This document shows, in pieces, positions 38,501 to 51,610 of a stretch of DNA of 64,000 nucleotides. A program made the position numbers and the translations under genes. The stretch comes from Malurus cyaneus samueli (taxonomy: Eukaryota; Chordata; Aves; Passeriformes; Maluridae). The stretch lies in contig CM019215.1 of the NCBI GenBank assembly GCA_009741485.1, forward strand, positions 80,804,187 to 80,868,186, given 5' to 3'. The first letter of the stretch is position 1. Each line of letters opens with the position of its first letter. Under the pieces are notes generated by a model, which worked only from the letters and a program-made list of their open reading frames with translations, did no database searches and was not told the DNA's origin.

Positions 38501-39463
38501 CCCAAACTGGTGTGAGGGAAGGCCTGGGATCAGATCAACTGAAGGTTCAGCACCTTGGCAGTCCTTGCAGACCAATAGAACAAATGTGTTCCAGAAATCA
38601 GTGCCTTCCTGGGTCTATGTCTAGGGTAGAGTCCAAATCTACACAAAGGCTCAGTAGAAGCCTCCCTTTCTTGCTAGTCTTAATAAGGACCAATCAACAC
38701 ACAAAATAGTAAGCCCTTTACAAAAGAGACTAAAATGAATTAATTAATTTCACATGCAATATGAGGTCCAGCTAATAAGACTGTTTGAAGCCCACATGAA
38801 GAAAGCAAGGAACTGGGGTTGCAAATCTTAGTCGATCAAGGTTTTTATAAAGTAATATAAGAAATTTTATATCTCAGAAACTGAACAAGCAGCATTTTAA
38901 GTATAATAGTGCCAGTCCTAACTAGATCTTTTTAAAGGTAATAATTTCGTTTGCAGTTTTCCAAGTTCATCTGGCTTTTGATAAGGTCTATATTTAACTA
39001 TTTCTGTCTGCTTATCAGGTTTCAGAATTTCATAATTAAAACCTGTATATATTTACTGCTAAACTTTTGCTTCTTGAATTAGCAGTTTTCCACGTTTTAC
39101 CACATTTGAAGACGTTAGTATACACTGCACACATTCATTTGAAAGTAGAAACTTTTAGCTGTTTTTACAATAAGCATGCAACAAGGAAGGAAAACAAACA
39201 TTTTCAGGAAAAATAATTTAATCCAAATAAAAGCCTATTAAGGCAAAATCAAAAGAGAAATAAAAGATTTCTTCACCTGAGCTTGACAAATATATTTCAA
39301 CATCACAGTCTGCTACAAATTACAGACAAATTTTAGGAAACAGTTATCTTAGTTCTTTTCTCCCAAGTCACAGCTAATAGACAGGAGTTTTTCTCTAGCA
39401 TTAAGTACTGTTGCATTAGAAGTGAATTATTTTCCAATATTAATGATAAAAATAACTCTTCAT

Positions 39464-39514
39464 TCAAAAGAATGAATATATAATAATCAAAAGAATGAAT
39501 ATATAATAATCAAA
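39464..39514. repeat. 23-bp tandem duplication, 2.2 copies
   Basis: TCAAAAGAATGAATATATAA plus TAA occurs at 39464-39486 and again, identical, at 39487-39509, followed by TCAAA of a third copy. The perfect identity suggests a recent slippage or duplication event, or an assembly duplication. Confidence 0.95.
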
Positions 39515-40723
39515 TATCTTTGTCAGATAATTTCTGTAAGACAAATGAGAAGGCAATTCAGAGCACCTCAATGTAAATTCAGAATTTAGGTCCTCTTCCA
39601 AAGCTCACCTCAGCCCAGACAAATTCATTTCTCTGGTGTACCATCAGACAGATGTGAGAGAGATCATGTTGATGTGTTATTACATAACTGCAGATGGGCT
39701 TTCACTTCTTTTTTTTCTTCTACCTCCTACTCATCATCAATTCTGAATGATGCTAAATTAAGTTCAACATGGATATGTGGATACGCAACACTTCTACATT
39801 CAAACAAGCTGTGTGTGAATAGAAAATGATTAATTTGAGCCACGGCTGTTCTGGCTTATCAAATTCTTTTATAATAGCGCTCACCACCATTAAACTGGTA
39901 TTAATATATTTTCATTGCAAGTTTATCATTTCTCTTGCTCTGTAACCAATGTCATTATCTCCTTCTTTTCTTTCTTGGCAGATTGCACTATATTCAGAAG
40001 AGCTTGACACTCTTGCATATGTTTGGAGTTTTCTTTCACCTGTCTAAACAATCACCAACCTTGTAGTTCAGCATGCAAGTCCTGGGATTTGCTTCAATTT
40101 GTCAACACAGCCCTTGCAAAACAGTAGACAACTTTTAAATTGAATTATTCTCATAGATTTGCATCAGGCACCCTCTACTAACCCTTTGACCACCTTCTTA
40201 TATTACTTGATACAGATTTAAGATTTGAGAAATGTACCTTTACTTCTCTGCCTGGAAGAACATCCATATGTGTTCCAGGAGGTGTGAGGTAAATGCAACC
40301 CTACCTGTCTCTTGATTCTACCCTGTCAGGGACTGATTATTTCATCCTTACAAAAGAAAACTCAGTGGGAGTTTGCACCGCTTAAGCACAGCAGGAAGAG
40401 ACCTATAAAGACATAATGACAGAGAAGAATATTTGTCCTTTGCATTATCAATCCCACTGTGTGACAAAGGCAGGTAGATCCTTCTACCTCAGGGATAAGA
40501 AGAAGGCATGGGAAAAGATGACCATTTTCTTCTTTTGCTCATAGTTATCCTTTCACTGCATAGGTCTCCTACCCACTGAGATTTTTATCTTCCCTCACAT
40601 TCAAAGTTCGGTTGGTCGAAGTGTTTGTGCACTTTTCCCTTCCACAAAATCTTTTTCTGCTTTTGGAGAAGCACAGATGAGAGGACTAAGCTTGCAAAAT
40701 ACAAAGCAAATGTTTCACTCAGC

Positions 40724-40730
<7 letters not shown>

Positions 40731-40751
<21 letters not shown>
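40731..40751. repeat. T21 run
   Basis: The only T-run of 14 or more in the window, against about a dozen A-runs of that length. Confidence 0.9.
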
Positions 40752-40754
<3 letters not shown>

Positions 40755-41134
40755 CTGAAATTAACTTTCCTTAAGAAAAAATGTTGTTCTTTACAGCCAA
40801 GGTGAATGCATACTTCTTATCAGGACTGTAATAAATACACCAAGAAACTGATAAAAAGCATTTTAAACTTTGTGAACAGGAAATACTGCACAATATGAAA
40901 CAGCTTTCAAAAACTTTATGTAACTTCAAGAAAAAGGAAATTAGAAAAATGGGACAGAACTCACAAAACATATTGGAAATAATTAAAAAAAAGTGGCCAA
41001 AAGACTCGAACATTGGAAAAGCTTTTTTTTTCCAGAAACTTTGAAAATGTTGGTTTTGACTAATCCAGAATAAAAGAAAATTCCAAGCAGAATGGAACGT
41101 CACCCAGAAGAGAAATAACCAGTTTTGTTACTTA

Positions 41135-41135
<1 letters not shown>

Positions 41136-41165
<30 letters not shown>
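41136..41165. repeat. A30 run
   Basis: Thirty consecutive A following GTTACTTAC. The flanks show no recognisable element body. Confidence 0.9.
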
Positions 41166-41166
<1 letters not shown>

Positions 41167-44100
41167 CAGAAAATACTTTGGAATTCTTTGGAGCCACTTG
41201 AAATGCTCTCATGTGAAAACCTGGCACACATCTTTCACTGAAGCTGAGACAACTGTGATGACAGAACTGCTGATGTTCAAAAGCAGAGGATTTAACCCCA
41301 AATATATTTGCATTAGAGTACCATTATGAATATGACAGAAATGTTTTAACAAGTGTTTTTTTTTTAATTGAGAAAGATCTATACTTTTTGCCACGGAAGT
41401 TCTCTAGAAGGCTCTATATCCTAATTAAATGTCACAGAGAAAGGCAATCCGTTTTGCCTCTGTTGGCAGTGAAATGGTTTACCAATGCCACAATATAATT
41501 TGCATCACTATCATTATTGCTTGTAAGCAAGTTCTGTGATCTTGAGATATAATTAATGTAGATGGAGTTGCATACACATAAAACAGGAATAGCTCGTTTC
41601 AAGATGTCTTTGATCCTACTCATAATTAAACCCCACACACCCAAATATAGGAAGAACAGGTTTTTTGGGAACATTTACATAAAGGTCTGTAACTCTGTTG
41701 TACATTTCCCCCACAGCTTCCAGAAGACTAACGATCTCATTTCTCACATTTTGAAATCAGTGATGTTTGTGACCAGGTTATGCTAAAATTTTGAGCACTG
41801 TTTCACAAAGACATTTAGAACAGTAGAAAAAAAAAATTACATATTCATTTGAGGTCACTGCAGCAATTTTTCACTCATTTCAGCATGTCACACATCTGTG
41901 GTAGCTCTTAATTTATCTTTAGTGTAATTTTTTGACAGTTTGCTGCAAATGTTTCATTCTGACTCCTTTGTTGTCTGCTTTCACCCTCACCAATTGCTCG
42001 ACTGTGACAGCAATGACTACTGATCATGTCTGATATGTGTGAGAGTGGCTGAAATGTGTCTCAAGTCATTGCTAGGGAAGCCTTTACATGTGCCTGAAAG
42101 TTTTTTTGTTTTTCTTGAAAAACATATGCTTTTATAATATTTTTTATATTCCTGATGTTATGAAGCTCTTTTTGTTGTGATGTAGAACACAAAGAAGTTA
42201 CTTAGGTATAAATACTTCACTTACAAAATAATATGCACACAACAGTCCATACACATGTTCTTAGCAGAAAATAACCAGCTGATGTTTCTAGGGTGACCTG
42301 GAGAGTTAGAAACATGCAGAGTGAAATGGGTGCAACCACATAGGTAGATTTTGAGAATTGCTTTCCCTGTACATTTGTAGGTGTAATTCACCTGAGATGG
42401 GCTTCTTGGAAATGTAATCCTGGAATAATGGCAAAAAAGATGCTCATTAACACAAATAATAAGCACAAAATCTCTGCCTGCCAGAGTATTCTGACAGGAA
42501 CAACATCCCACACACCGGCAGACAGAGCATTCTTTCATTGTTTCAGGATGATTTGTGGATTAAATGCAGTCTGCAGAGATACCACAACTGTATCTGCATC
42601 TCATATCTAGCACTGATCCTCAAACCTGGGCTTATGTGGACTTAGAATATGTGGCAGCCATCTGCTAGTCTGTTTAGGAAGAATATACTACTGTTACAGC
42701 ACAACATTTTATTCCGTAGGCATTCCTATTAACTTTTATCATAGATGTAATCAAAGTTACCATATAAAAAGCCTGTGTTGCAGCTGTTATTTTATCCCTA
42801 TTCTGGCCTGTGGCTGGTCAGGAGGGTATTTACAGTCTCAGGCACACCACCGCTGTTTGTTATCCCAGTGCTCATACTGCAAAGTGCCCGGGCTCCTCCG
42901 TGACAGACTCAATGGCCCTCGCTTGGTGACTCGAGCGAGCACAGAACCACCAGAAGCACACAGCACTTGACAGATGCACGGGACAAACTGCTGGGTCTGA
43001 CACTGTGTAGTCACCCAGCTTGCTGGCAGAAAGTGCTCCTCTGCAAATATAAGAGGACTGATCACAGCTCTGGTGGAATTGGGGTGGTTTCTTATTGTGC
43101 CACAGCCTTTTGTCACTTCTGGTGCTGATATCTGCGGCAAGAAATGCCACTGAGACAAGAACAGTTGTGCTAGAGCCAGTTGCTGCTGTTAGTTAATTAG
43201 ATCCTCCTTCTGCCTGTTAAATTCCAGCAATGCTTTCTATTTGTTTTCATTAAATTAGATATTTTCTTCTGTACGGCATCCACTAAATTATGTTGAAATG
43301 CAATGTTTCTGCATCCACAGAGGAGGATCAGAACACATTATCTGCTCTGAAGCAGTGGAATAAGAAGGCAGCAAGGTGGGTGAAACAGACTGGTCCCTCC
43401 CTTTCCCACATGCCTATAACCCTACAAAAACCACAGTGATGTCCCACATAAAAAAGGTCAACACAGCTGCAGCCCTCAACATTCCTTGCGCTCCAGAACA
43501 AGATCAATCAGCCTCCAATTTACTTTCCTCTCATCCTACAGCCTACCAATATAATGCAACTGACATTAATACAATTTCTGCAGCTTTCTCTTGGCAAAAT
43601 TATTTCATTCTGGCTTTGATACAAGTTTTAGGCTTTGGTCTATTTTACCATTATAACAGAGTTTTGAGGATTGCTATCATATGGTAGGTGTTGTCTAATA
43701 AATTGTCTGAAAAACCAAAGAACTGAATCCATATTCAAAACCTACAGAAAGTTAGATTTAGAGAATAACATACAAATAATTGCAAGTAGCTTACTAGTGA
43801 TATCATAAAACAATTTTTATTTATTCAAACAATTACATTTTCTGGACACTGTGATTAATGTTGGTAAATTCAAGCTATGTGACTTTAATATTCAACAAAT
43901 GAAAAAAAAAAAAAAAAACAAAAACAAAAAAGCCCCAAACAATGCAACCAGCAACTAACAATTAAGGATATAATTTAAAACTGCATGAAAGAAGGAGAAA
44001 GTGAGAGAAAATCCTTTGATTTCTTAGGATTAATCATCTTTAAAGTACATAATGATCAAATTCAACAGAACTATTTTTCATTCCAAAGTGGAAAAGTTAC

Positions 44101-47100
44101 TGGCCATTTTGGCTCTATTTTTACCTTGTCAGGAGGCACACTTTGATTATTGTCATGTCCTAGTTGAGTCAATAAGTAGAGTGGCAGTAAAGTCTTTAGA
44201 AACAGCAGAGTTAACGAGGGGGGACATTCAGTACTATTTTTTACTGGCTAAGAACAACCCTGAAGAAGCTCTCAGAAAGAGAAAATTATTAGGTGCAGCT
44301 TCAGTTATTTTTTTAATTATGTAAGATTCACTGTGAGTTTTGGATTAATTACACCAGAAATTTCTAATCTAAGTAAAAGAAATGCAGCAGAATTCATAGC
44401 AACTTTAAACCAAGGAGTGCACTTACATCTGTGTGTATTTGTTTGCATAACAACAAATGGTTTTCCCTGGAGGCAGTGGCTGAAAAAAACCCTAGCAATT
44501 GGTTTCTTATAAAGCCTGTGGAGTCTGACTATTCTCAAATAATTTTTCCGACTGTAGGTCATGATACCTGCTAAGAGAGAGGTTTTTTTCAGATACAACA
44601 TCCTCTTAATCATGTTTTTAATCCTAAAATTTTTTTAAGCAGCTATCCTTTTGACTACATGAAATATTAACATAAAAGACAATTATTAGTATTTTCAAAT
44701 TACCCATTGTTGTCTGCACAGTGTATTACATAATCAGTTCTAGTTATCTCATGTTTTCCTGTGTTTCTGCACTCTTTCCTCTATGGCTTCATCCTCTTAG
44801 TAGGTGACAGATGGATTTTCACCAAAACAAGGCAAGAAGCAGCCATCAGAGACAGCTTGTCTTAAGCAAACTGCAAGAAAATCTGCTGCTGTAGGACTGA
44901 GAGATTCACAGCTGTTGTGACAGAAGAGCCATGCTGGATCACATGATGTAGCTCTGAGGGTGAATCCTGATATTTTACTGCTTGGTGTCTTGCTCTGTTA
45001 TTAAAAAATGTCCACAGAGAGTGCAAACATGATGCAAAGTGCCACCTGCTCTGGAAATCCCTCCTCAAGGCTGGGGTGGGCCATGGCCACCTTAGAAACA
45101 GTTTTGGCACCACGACAGTCTGCTTTGTGTGGACAGGCACTGCACACCTGTAATGGGGTATCACAGGGGAAGGCACAGTAACCCCTAACTATGCCAAAGT
45201 CCTTGTCACAGCACCTCAGATGTGTGGCAGCTTCTGTGCTCCTGAACAATACTGCTGGCTAGGTTACCAGGAGCAATAAATAAATAAGGGTTTGCTTTTA
45301 CTTCGTGATTTTATGTATATTATTGGTATATTTTGGACAGTGTTTTTTTCTCCAGATGTCACCAGTTTAATTTAAGAGAACAGTACCAATTCCACTGAAA
45401 TCTGCTGAGATTAAGCAATTATGTAATGCAGAAATTCTGCAAACCTGATGCACATATCAGATCCGTAATTTGTGCTCTGCAAGTCTGAGTTGGTTTTCAC
45501 GCTTCAAGATCCAGCCTGTTTTATTTGGCTTCTGGTTAACATTTAACAGGGATAACTGAAAGCTAGAAGTGCATGCATTTCAACTTCTTTCAAGATTCAT
45601 GAACATAAAAACAGGAAGATGCCCAAAAGAGGTGTGTATATCACTTTTATGTCACAACAGTGCTGATTTCAAAGCAAATTTGCTGTCTAGTAAAATGTGA
45701 ATGTGATGACATAGAATTAGAATGCTGTGAATGCTTCAAAAATGTACTGGGTCACCAGAAATAAATGTGTCCACTTTTCTATGCTTTGCTCAGCTGAAGA
45801 CAAGCTTCTCAGGTTTTTTACCCTATGAATTGGCTTACTTTCAGATATTTAGCCCCTGAGCCAAATCCAGGCAGGAAGGGAGGAGGTCCAGAAGTGCCAA
45901 GGTTGTGAGAGCCACACCTTTCCAAAGGAGGTGCACTTTGGAGAAGCACTTTGCACTTGGAAGGCGAAAAGATGCTGCAAGTTGGGCTTGGATGCACAAA
46001 GTTGTGATGGCCTAAATGTGCTGAAGGGGGTCAGCAAGGTAAGAGTGGGCAACTAGAAATAGATACCAGCTAAAAGAATAACTGACTGAGACAAAATAGC
46101 TGCAGAAATAGATCTTCTGTGTAATATTTCAAGGCAAAACATTACTTTTCATCAGTATGGGATGTCATAAAGGAGTCACAGAGGTAGTACTGGGAGCTCT
46201 GTCAACTCCAAAATTCTGCTGATGGCTTGACAATCTGTCACTCCTGCAAACAAACTACTCCAGTTGAGGGCACACTGTGACTGCCATCTCTTATGAAATT
46301 AAAAGTGCTTTTCACTTCCAGTTTGAGAAAGATCTTGATAGATGTTATTACCAAAGCCCTGAAATAATAACAGTGCAAAACCTAGGGAAAATTCACAGTC
46401 ACTCTTGACATGTCCAATATACTAGTTTCTTGAATTCATCAGAATCATTTCTGAAATTCTAACTGAAAAATTACAGACTTCCATAGTTATCCAAAATGTT
46501 GCCCTGTTGCATTGATCAGCAATGAAATATTTGGACCGAATTTTTTATAAATATTGCATTCAATTATACATCTTTACATTTCACCGATAGAGGAAAGCAC
46601 CTTTTAAAGCAATATATTGTTCATGCACCAAAACTGCATTTAATAGTTTTCTGCTGTATTGCTTTTGGTTCATTAACATTCATGCTGTTGTCTGCCACCT
46701 CATTTGTTTCAGTGTTTGCTTTAAATTTGCCTTGCTGAAATAGTTTCACACTGTGCTTGCTCCGCTCATCTGTTCTTTCTATCTGACTAATGTTTTTACT
46801 GTATGTTTATATTTTATATATTTATGTAGATTCTGTGCTGACTTATGCACATCTCTACACACAGTTATCATTTGGGGCAAAGTCACAGCCCAAATTCAGT
46901 CTTGTGAGTGGTCTTTCATAAGAAAAGCAGTCAGTTGTTCTTTTGTCACAAGAACTGCTTGCTGATAATAGCTAAAAGTCATCCTTCTCCCCCAGAAGTT
47001 TCATTTCTTAGTTCTAAACTTCCTACTCAGAGCTTGACCCAAAGCTAAAATTAAATTCATCCTCCACTTCAGTACCTGTCAGAGGAGTCCTGGAGATTCA

Positions 47101-48258
47101 GACCCTCGAGACACAAAGGTCTGATTTGCAAGAATTTTTTTTTGAGACTTACACAAAACAGAGGACATGAGCTTGTTTAGCTCAAATGGAGCAGTCAACA
47201 GGCTGCACAGTGTAAAACAGGAGGTGTTGTTTTGCAGTCTCCAGCAACACCACAGATAACAACTCATGCTGCATACACCTGCAATACATGATAATTTCTC
47301 TAGCAAAAACCTTTTACTTTGCACAGTTCAGAGGTGTCAGGACATTCTTACCACCTGCAGCTGTACTCTTTCTTGCTCTTCATAGATCAAAGTGCTGTAA
47401 AAAAGAAAGAGATAAGGCTCTCCTAACTTATACAAACATCTAGATCCTGCCATTTACAGGGTTATTTTGTGTTGCTTTGCAGGAAAATCATGGAAGAGAA
47501 AAAGGCTTAGGTGATGAATATTCTCCAAGCTCATGGAAATCCCTCAGCAGCACTGACAGGGCATATTGGCTTCTTCATCACCCTTTGGCTACCTATTTGT
47601 GCAGTCAATGACAAGAAGGGTATTGATGACAAGAGTCCAGATACAGATGTCAGATTCTATCCCTTTAGCTCAGACTCTTAAATAACATGCATCCAAAGAA
47701 GCAATTTAGAACTTAAATTTCCAGTCTTCACGATAAGATTTTTTATATCAACTGTGGAAAGCTAGCATCAAATCTTCCCGATAGCCAGCCTTGATAAACA
47801 AAGTGTATTGAAAATTAAAAAAGTAGTCTGCCCATCTGCATCCCACTGTTCTGAATGGGTTCATAGCAAAAGCGTTAGATGAGAGTCTAAGTTTCCAGAA
47901 GGACATTTAAGATAGCTATCATAGTCAGCACCAGCAAGGAAATTAGTCAAATGTTAATTTAGCCTAAGGGAAGAACGAACATTATGAATCTCTGTGCAAA
48001 TCAGATGTTTCCAAATAAACTAAACTCTGTCCTAGAATGCAATGAGAATAATAATTTCTGGACACTTGATATTTATATCTGAGAATTTGGAGGGAGGGGA
48101 GAGGAAGATACCAGAAGATAGTGAAAAGACAAATATATCCTTACAGAAGAGAAAAGTGAAGACTGGGGAAAAGGAACAAGGAAATTGTGAAGCAGTGAGA
48201 CAAACTACAAATCCTGAAAAAAGTCTAAGAGCAAATGACCAACATATTTGCAGGTGGC
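41166..48258. other. AT-rich non-coding DNA
   Basis: No supported gene. GC is somewhat higher at about 42.84-43.15 and 45.03-45.25 kb, where open frames of about 80-106 codons occur on the minus strand in overlapping frames without family resemblance. An A17 run with an A/C tail lies at 43902-43941. Confidence 0.6.
43902..43941. repeat. A17 run with CAAAAAC tail
   Basis: Seventeen A followed by CAAAAACAAAAAAGCCCCAAAC. Same A then A/C grading as elsewhere in the window. Confidence 0.85.
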
Positions 48259-48615
48259 TGTGATGGGCTGACCTTGGCCGTTAGTCAGATGCCCATCCAG
48301 CAACTCTCACTCCCTCTCTTCAAGAGCACAGAGGGAGAAAATCTGATGGTGTCTTACAAGAGTCGAGAATAAGACAACACTTACTAGTTACCATCATTGG
48401 CAAAACTGACTCAACTCAGGAAAAATATATTTTAATCTATTAAAAAAAAAATTACTTAGACCTTCAAAAAAAAAAAAAATAAACACACCACCTTCCAACT
48501 GTGCCACCATTTCCCCCATTCTCAGCTTGATCCTTTCATTCCTTACTGGGGTCTCTACTGGGGCTACAGAGGGATCTTTGCCATGGGGCCCTCCATCCCT
48601 CCTGCTTTCAACACA
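48259..48615 (+). mobile_element. LTR-like fragment of an avian endogenous retrovirus
   Basis: It starts TGTGATGGGCTGACCTTGG, close to the TGTGGTGGGTTGACCCTGG start I associate with a widespread avian ERV LTR. Matching landmarks follow in order: AGATGCCCATCCAGC, GGGAGAAAATCTGATGG, AGTCGAGAATAAGACA, a GGCAAAACTGACTCAACTC block near 48400, an A-rich stretch, then C-rich sequence ending about 48615. The 5' TG is clear; the 3' end is uncertain. No internal viral coding region adjoins it, so it is a solo or broken LTR. Two A-runs (to 48479) interrupt it. I cannot name the family. Confidence 0.6.
48466..48479. repeat. A14 run inside the LTR-like piece
   Basis: CCTTC followed by 14 A and TAAACACACC. 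Probably expansion of an A-rich part of the LTR. Confidence 0.85.
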
Positions 48616-48934
48616 GAGGCATAAAATAAGTTCTAAAACTGAAAGATAAGAAAACAGGCGACAGCCGGTAAGAATTTGTCAAGAATGTATCACATTAAAC
48701 CAATCTCATTTTGTCATATAATGGGCAACTATGCTTGCAAATAAAGAAGAAGCGGTAAATGTCATACGTTGTCACCATTTAGGCTTTTGACATAACCATC
48801 CCCAGAGCCAAGCTGGGAAAATGCTGGAGACTTACTAGGTAAAACCTAGTTGAACAGCTGTAGCTGAGCCCTACCATTTACTTAGGAAATGGGTGAAATG
48901 CAAGGATACACCTGGCAGGGTGGAGAATGGGGTC

Positions 48935-49560
48935 TGCCCTTTTTGAGGTTCTATGGAACATTATTAACAGCCAGGACAAAGGAATAGAGAGAATGCTTGT
49001 TTCACTTACAGATGACACAGATCTAGCAGGACTAGTAACTTGTAGCAGAGACCAAAATTATAGTTCTAAATGATTGTCCCAAACTTAAGAAAAAATCTGA
49101 AAAAGATAAAATTAGGTGGGGGAACTGCCACAGAAATACAAGGTGGGGAAGAGCTAACTGGGAATTATTCCAATAATTATTCAGGGGTTGCAGGGGAACA
49201 TGCTAGTCCAAAAGCCTTTTTAAAACAAGAATCTTTCTTGCAATGAAGGTGCAGGTTGGTATAATTTTCTGATAATTTGGTGTTTAGCCAACCCTGTAGT
49301 CCTTCCATTGGGTTCAGCAAGTAGATTGCGTCCTCTTTGCGGACTACACAGCTAGAAAGAAACAGATTTGTCAAAAACAATCCAGAAGATTGAAACAATG
49401 ATGATCTAGGAAACATTAGTGAGGATAGGCTGAAAGAATTGATCTTGTGAGGCTGAAGAAAACAAACTGAAAGTCTTAGAGGGATGAGAAGATAAGCAAA
49501 AGACATTTGAATAGGCTTCAACTGTGCAAAAGCCAAAAGCAAAGAGGGAAGGTATCAATG
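48935..49560 (+). mobile_element. Ancient CR1 ORF2 relic, probably two pieces
   Basis: The first piece contains CAGGACAAAGGAATAGAGAG and then CTTACAGATGACACAGATCTAG, resembling the CR1 ORF2 region around 'gacctggac...aaatttgcagatgacacc'. The second (about 49410-49560) contains AGGCTGAAAGAATTGATC, AAAGTCTTAGAGGGATGAGAAG and AAAAGCCAAAAGCAAAGAGG, resembling the later 'ctgaaagaactg...gagaggggac...aaaaggctgcaaagag' region. Both are in plus orientation and correct order. The intervening 300 bp is not recognisable. There is no surviving frame. Confidence 0.45.
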
Positions 49561-50164
49561 GCTTTTAATGTTTGTTGCTGGCATAAGAGCTATGGAGCCT
49601 CAACAACAACAAAGATGATGTTAGTGATCCCCTGGAAGAGCCAGTAGGACAAAGAAAGCCCTGGAGTAGCACGCCCATGAGAGCAAAGGAACATTCATGA
49701 CTGTAGCACTTTGAAAGCAATGTACACTCTCATCGAGTGTGAAAGACACAGCTATGGCTGACTTTGCTCTATTCTAAGGGAATGGACTCTGTATGACCTT
49801 CTGGGCACTACCAGCTTTTGTTTTCCTTTCGTTAACATCAACTGGTAGAAGATCAAGGGTCTTCTTTACACCTCTCCTACCAATGGATTGAAGGAAAAGA
49901 CATGAAAGTCTCTTTTCCGTCACCGAATGTGCCGCACCTTTTATCCAGTGCTCACGCTGCCAGCCTGAAAATGAGGCAAGAATAAACAAGTGCTTTCTGA
50001 TTTGAGTCAAAAGCATGATCCTCTAAAGAGTCAGGAACTGACAGAGTAGCAAATGTAACACCAGTAGAAGACATAACATAGAAACCCAATCCAATATTTT
50101 GATCTACTTTCAAGAACCCATCTTTTCTTTCAGCTAGGTTTTTCCAAGAACTTGTTTCACCTAC

Positions 50165-50342
50165 CAATCACAGAATCAGAGGATATACTGGGTTGGAAGT
50201 GACCCACAAGGATCCTTGAACCTAATTCCTAGCCCTGCACTAGACCATTCCAGGAGTCACATCATGTACCTGAGAGCACTGTTCAAAAACTTCTTGCCCT
50301 CTGTCAGGCTCAGTGCTGTGACCACTTCCCTTGGGAGCCTAT
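50165..50342 (-). mobile_element. CR1 LINE 3' end
   Basis: It begins CAATCACAGAATCAGAGG, then GGTTGGAAGTGACCCACAAG and GATCCTTGAACCTAATTCC, the reverse complement of a CR1 3' UTR. It continues through CTGTCAGGCTCAGTGCTGTG and ACCACTTCCCTTGGGAGCCT, where it stops abruptly (5' truncation). It belongs to a different subfamily from the copy at 62185, judged by the 'tgacccacaaggatc' wording. Non-coding. Confidence 0.8.
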
Positions 50343-51469
50343 ATGAAATAAGACAGTCAAAATCTTTTATACCATTTTTGGTAATGAAATCCTCTCACAA
50401 TATGAAAGGAAAGAAACAGATAATAGTGATAGCAGTTTATTTAATCTAGGCCAGTTTTTTTACATAGTTGGAAGCAAATCCTGCCAAAATTCTCCTCTGA
50501 ACTCTTGGGGTAAGGTGGGCTTTCGCCTGCAGAGCTCAAGAAATATGAAGGGACATAAAGAATAATTAATTGGAATCTCGAGTTAAAAACTGAAAGAATA
50601 AGAGAGAACTTTGTGTCATCCAGAAACCTTCTCAGGAAGTGACATTGTCTCAAATTAAAGTCTAAATGTCAATTAATTGCAATTCAGACAACCTTGAAAC
50701 TAAACAGAAAGTGACATGAAGGTGTGAAGTTTCTGTAAAATGTCCCTGTAGGATTAAAAGGGTAAAATGTTTGGAATGAAGATAAGTAGGACAAGAACTT
50801 TGCCACATCACATGTTTTCCCATTTAGGAACTGACAGTACAAACCACCAGCAGTTGCCTTCAGCGTTACTTTATATTCAGGGTGTGAAATTAAGTAAGGA
50901 AAAGGAAGTGCAATGACAGACATGATTTAAAGCTGGAAATTATCTGGGCTATCTGAGGTGAGTCAATATATCAGATAGAAATCTAGGAACATTGGAGTAG
51001 AGGGCTGGGTATCACACTGCATTTCCTTTTTTTTTATTTTTTTTTATTATTTCTTGAGAGTTTTTTAATTGTTCAACGTAATCAAGATGAGAGATACTGG
51101 AAACTTTCTTTGAAGGCTTATGCTCAGAAATAGTACATTTGAGCAAAAGAGTTGCCATGCTTAATTATATCAGTGTCCCATGTAATTTAGTACCTTTTCT
51201 TCAAGACTCAGTAGTATCTCAAAATGTGTGACAGCGAAGTATGAGGAGCAACATATAAGATTACTCTGCCCTTAGGGAACATTTTTCACCAACCCCTGTT
51301 ATTTAATAGGTGGTTTATGTCCTGAATCATGAGTGTTTATACCCCACATAAATTATCTATACAGCCTAATATAACTGCTCTCCTTATTCACAGAAATGTT
51401 TATTTCTGATACTGTATCTTGTGGTAATGACTTAACTATGCCAGTTAGTCATTGTACTAAAGGGAAAAT

Positions 51470-51610
51470 CATTTTATTCATTTTAAATTTGCTTCCTTCA
51501 AAATTCATTGAATGTCCTTTTGTTCCTCTTTGACACAGTGACACAGCATGTGTTAAAATTAGTTTTTATTTTATGAATTTCACCAGCAGTCTTTTCAATG
51601 TCATTTCACA
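51470..51610 (-). mobile_element. Possible ancient CR1/L3 relic
   Basis: TTAAATTTGCTTCCTTCAAA, ATTCATTGAATGTCCTTTTG, and TTCCTCTTTGACACAGTGAC resemble in order the reverse complement of a CR1/L3 ORF2 stretch ('tttcattcaatgtccccttgttctt'). Divergence is high and the ends are arbitrary. Confidence 0.4.

Larger units (their letters stand above)
34435..41135. other. AT-rich non-coding DNA with scattered repeats
   Basis: No supported gene. Contents listed separately are A-tracts at 34482 and 35335, a MIR-like relic, a 23-bp tandem duplication at 39464 and a T21 run at 40731. The remainder is unique-looking. Confidence 0.6.

Noticed and set aside
42838..43158. Two overlapping minus-strand frames of 92-106 codons
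   Set aside because: Overlapping frames in a locally GC-richer stretch, with no motif.
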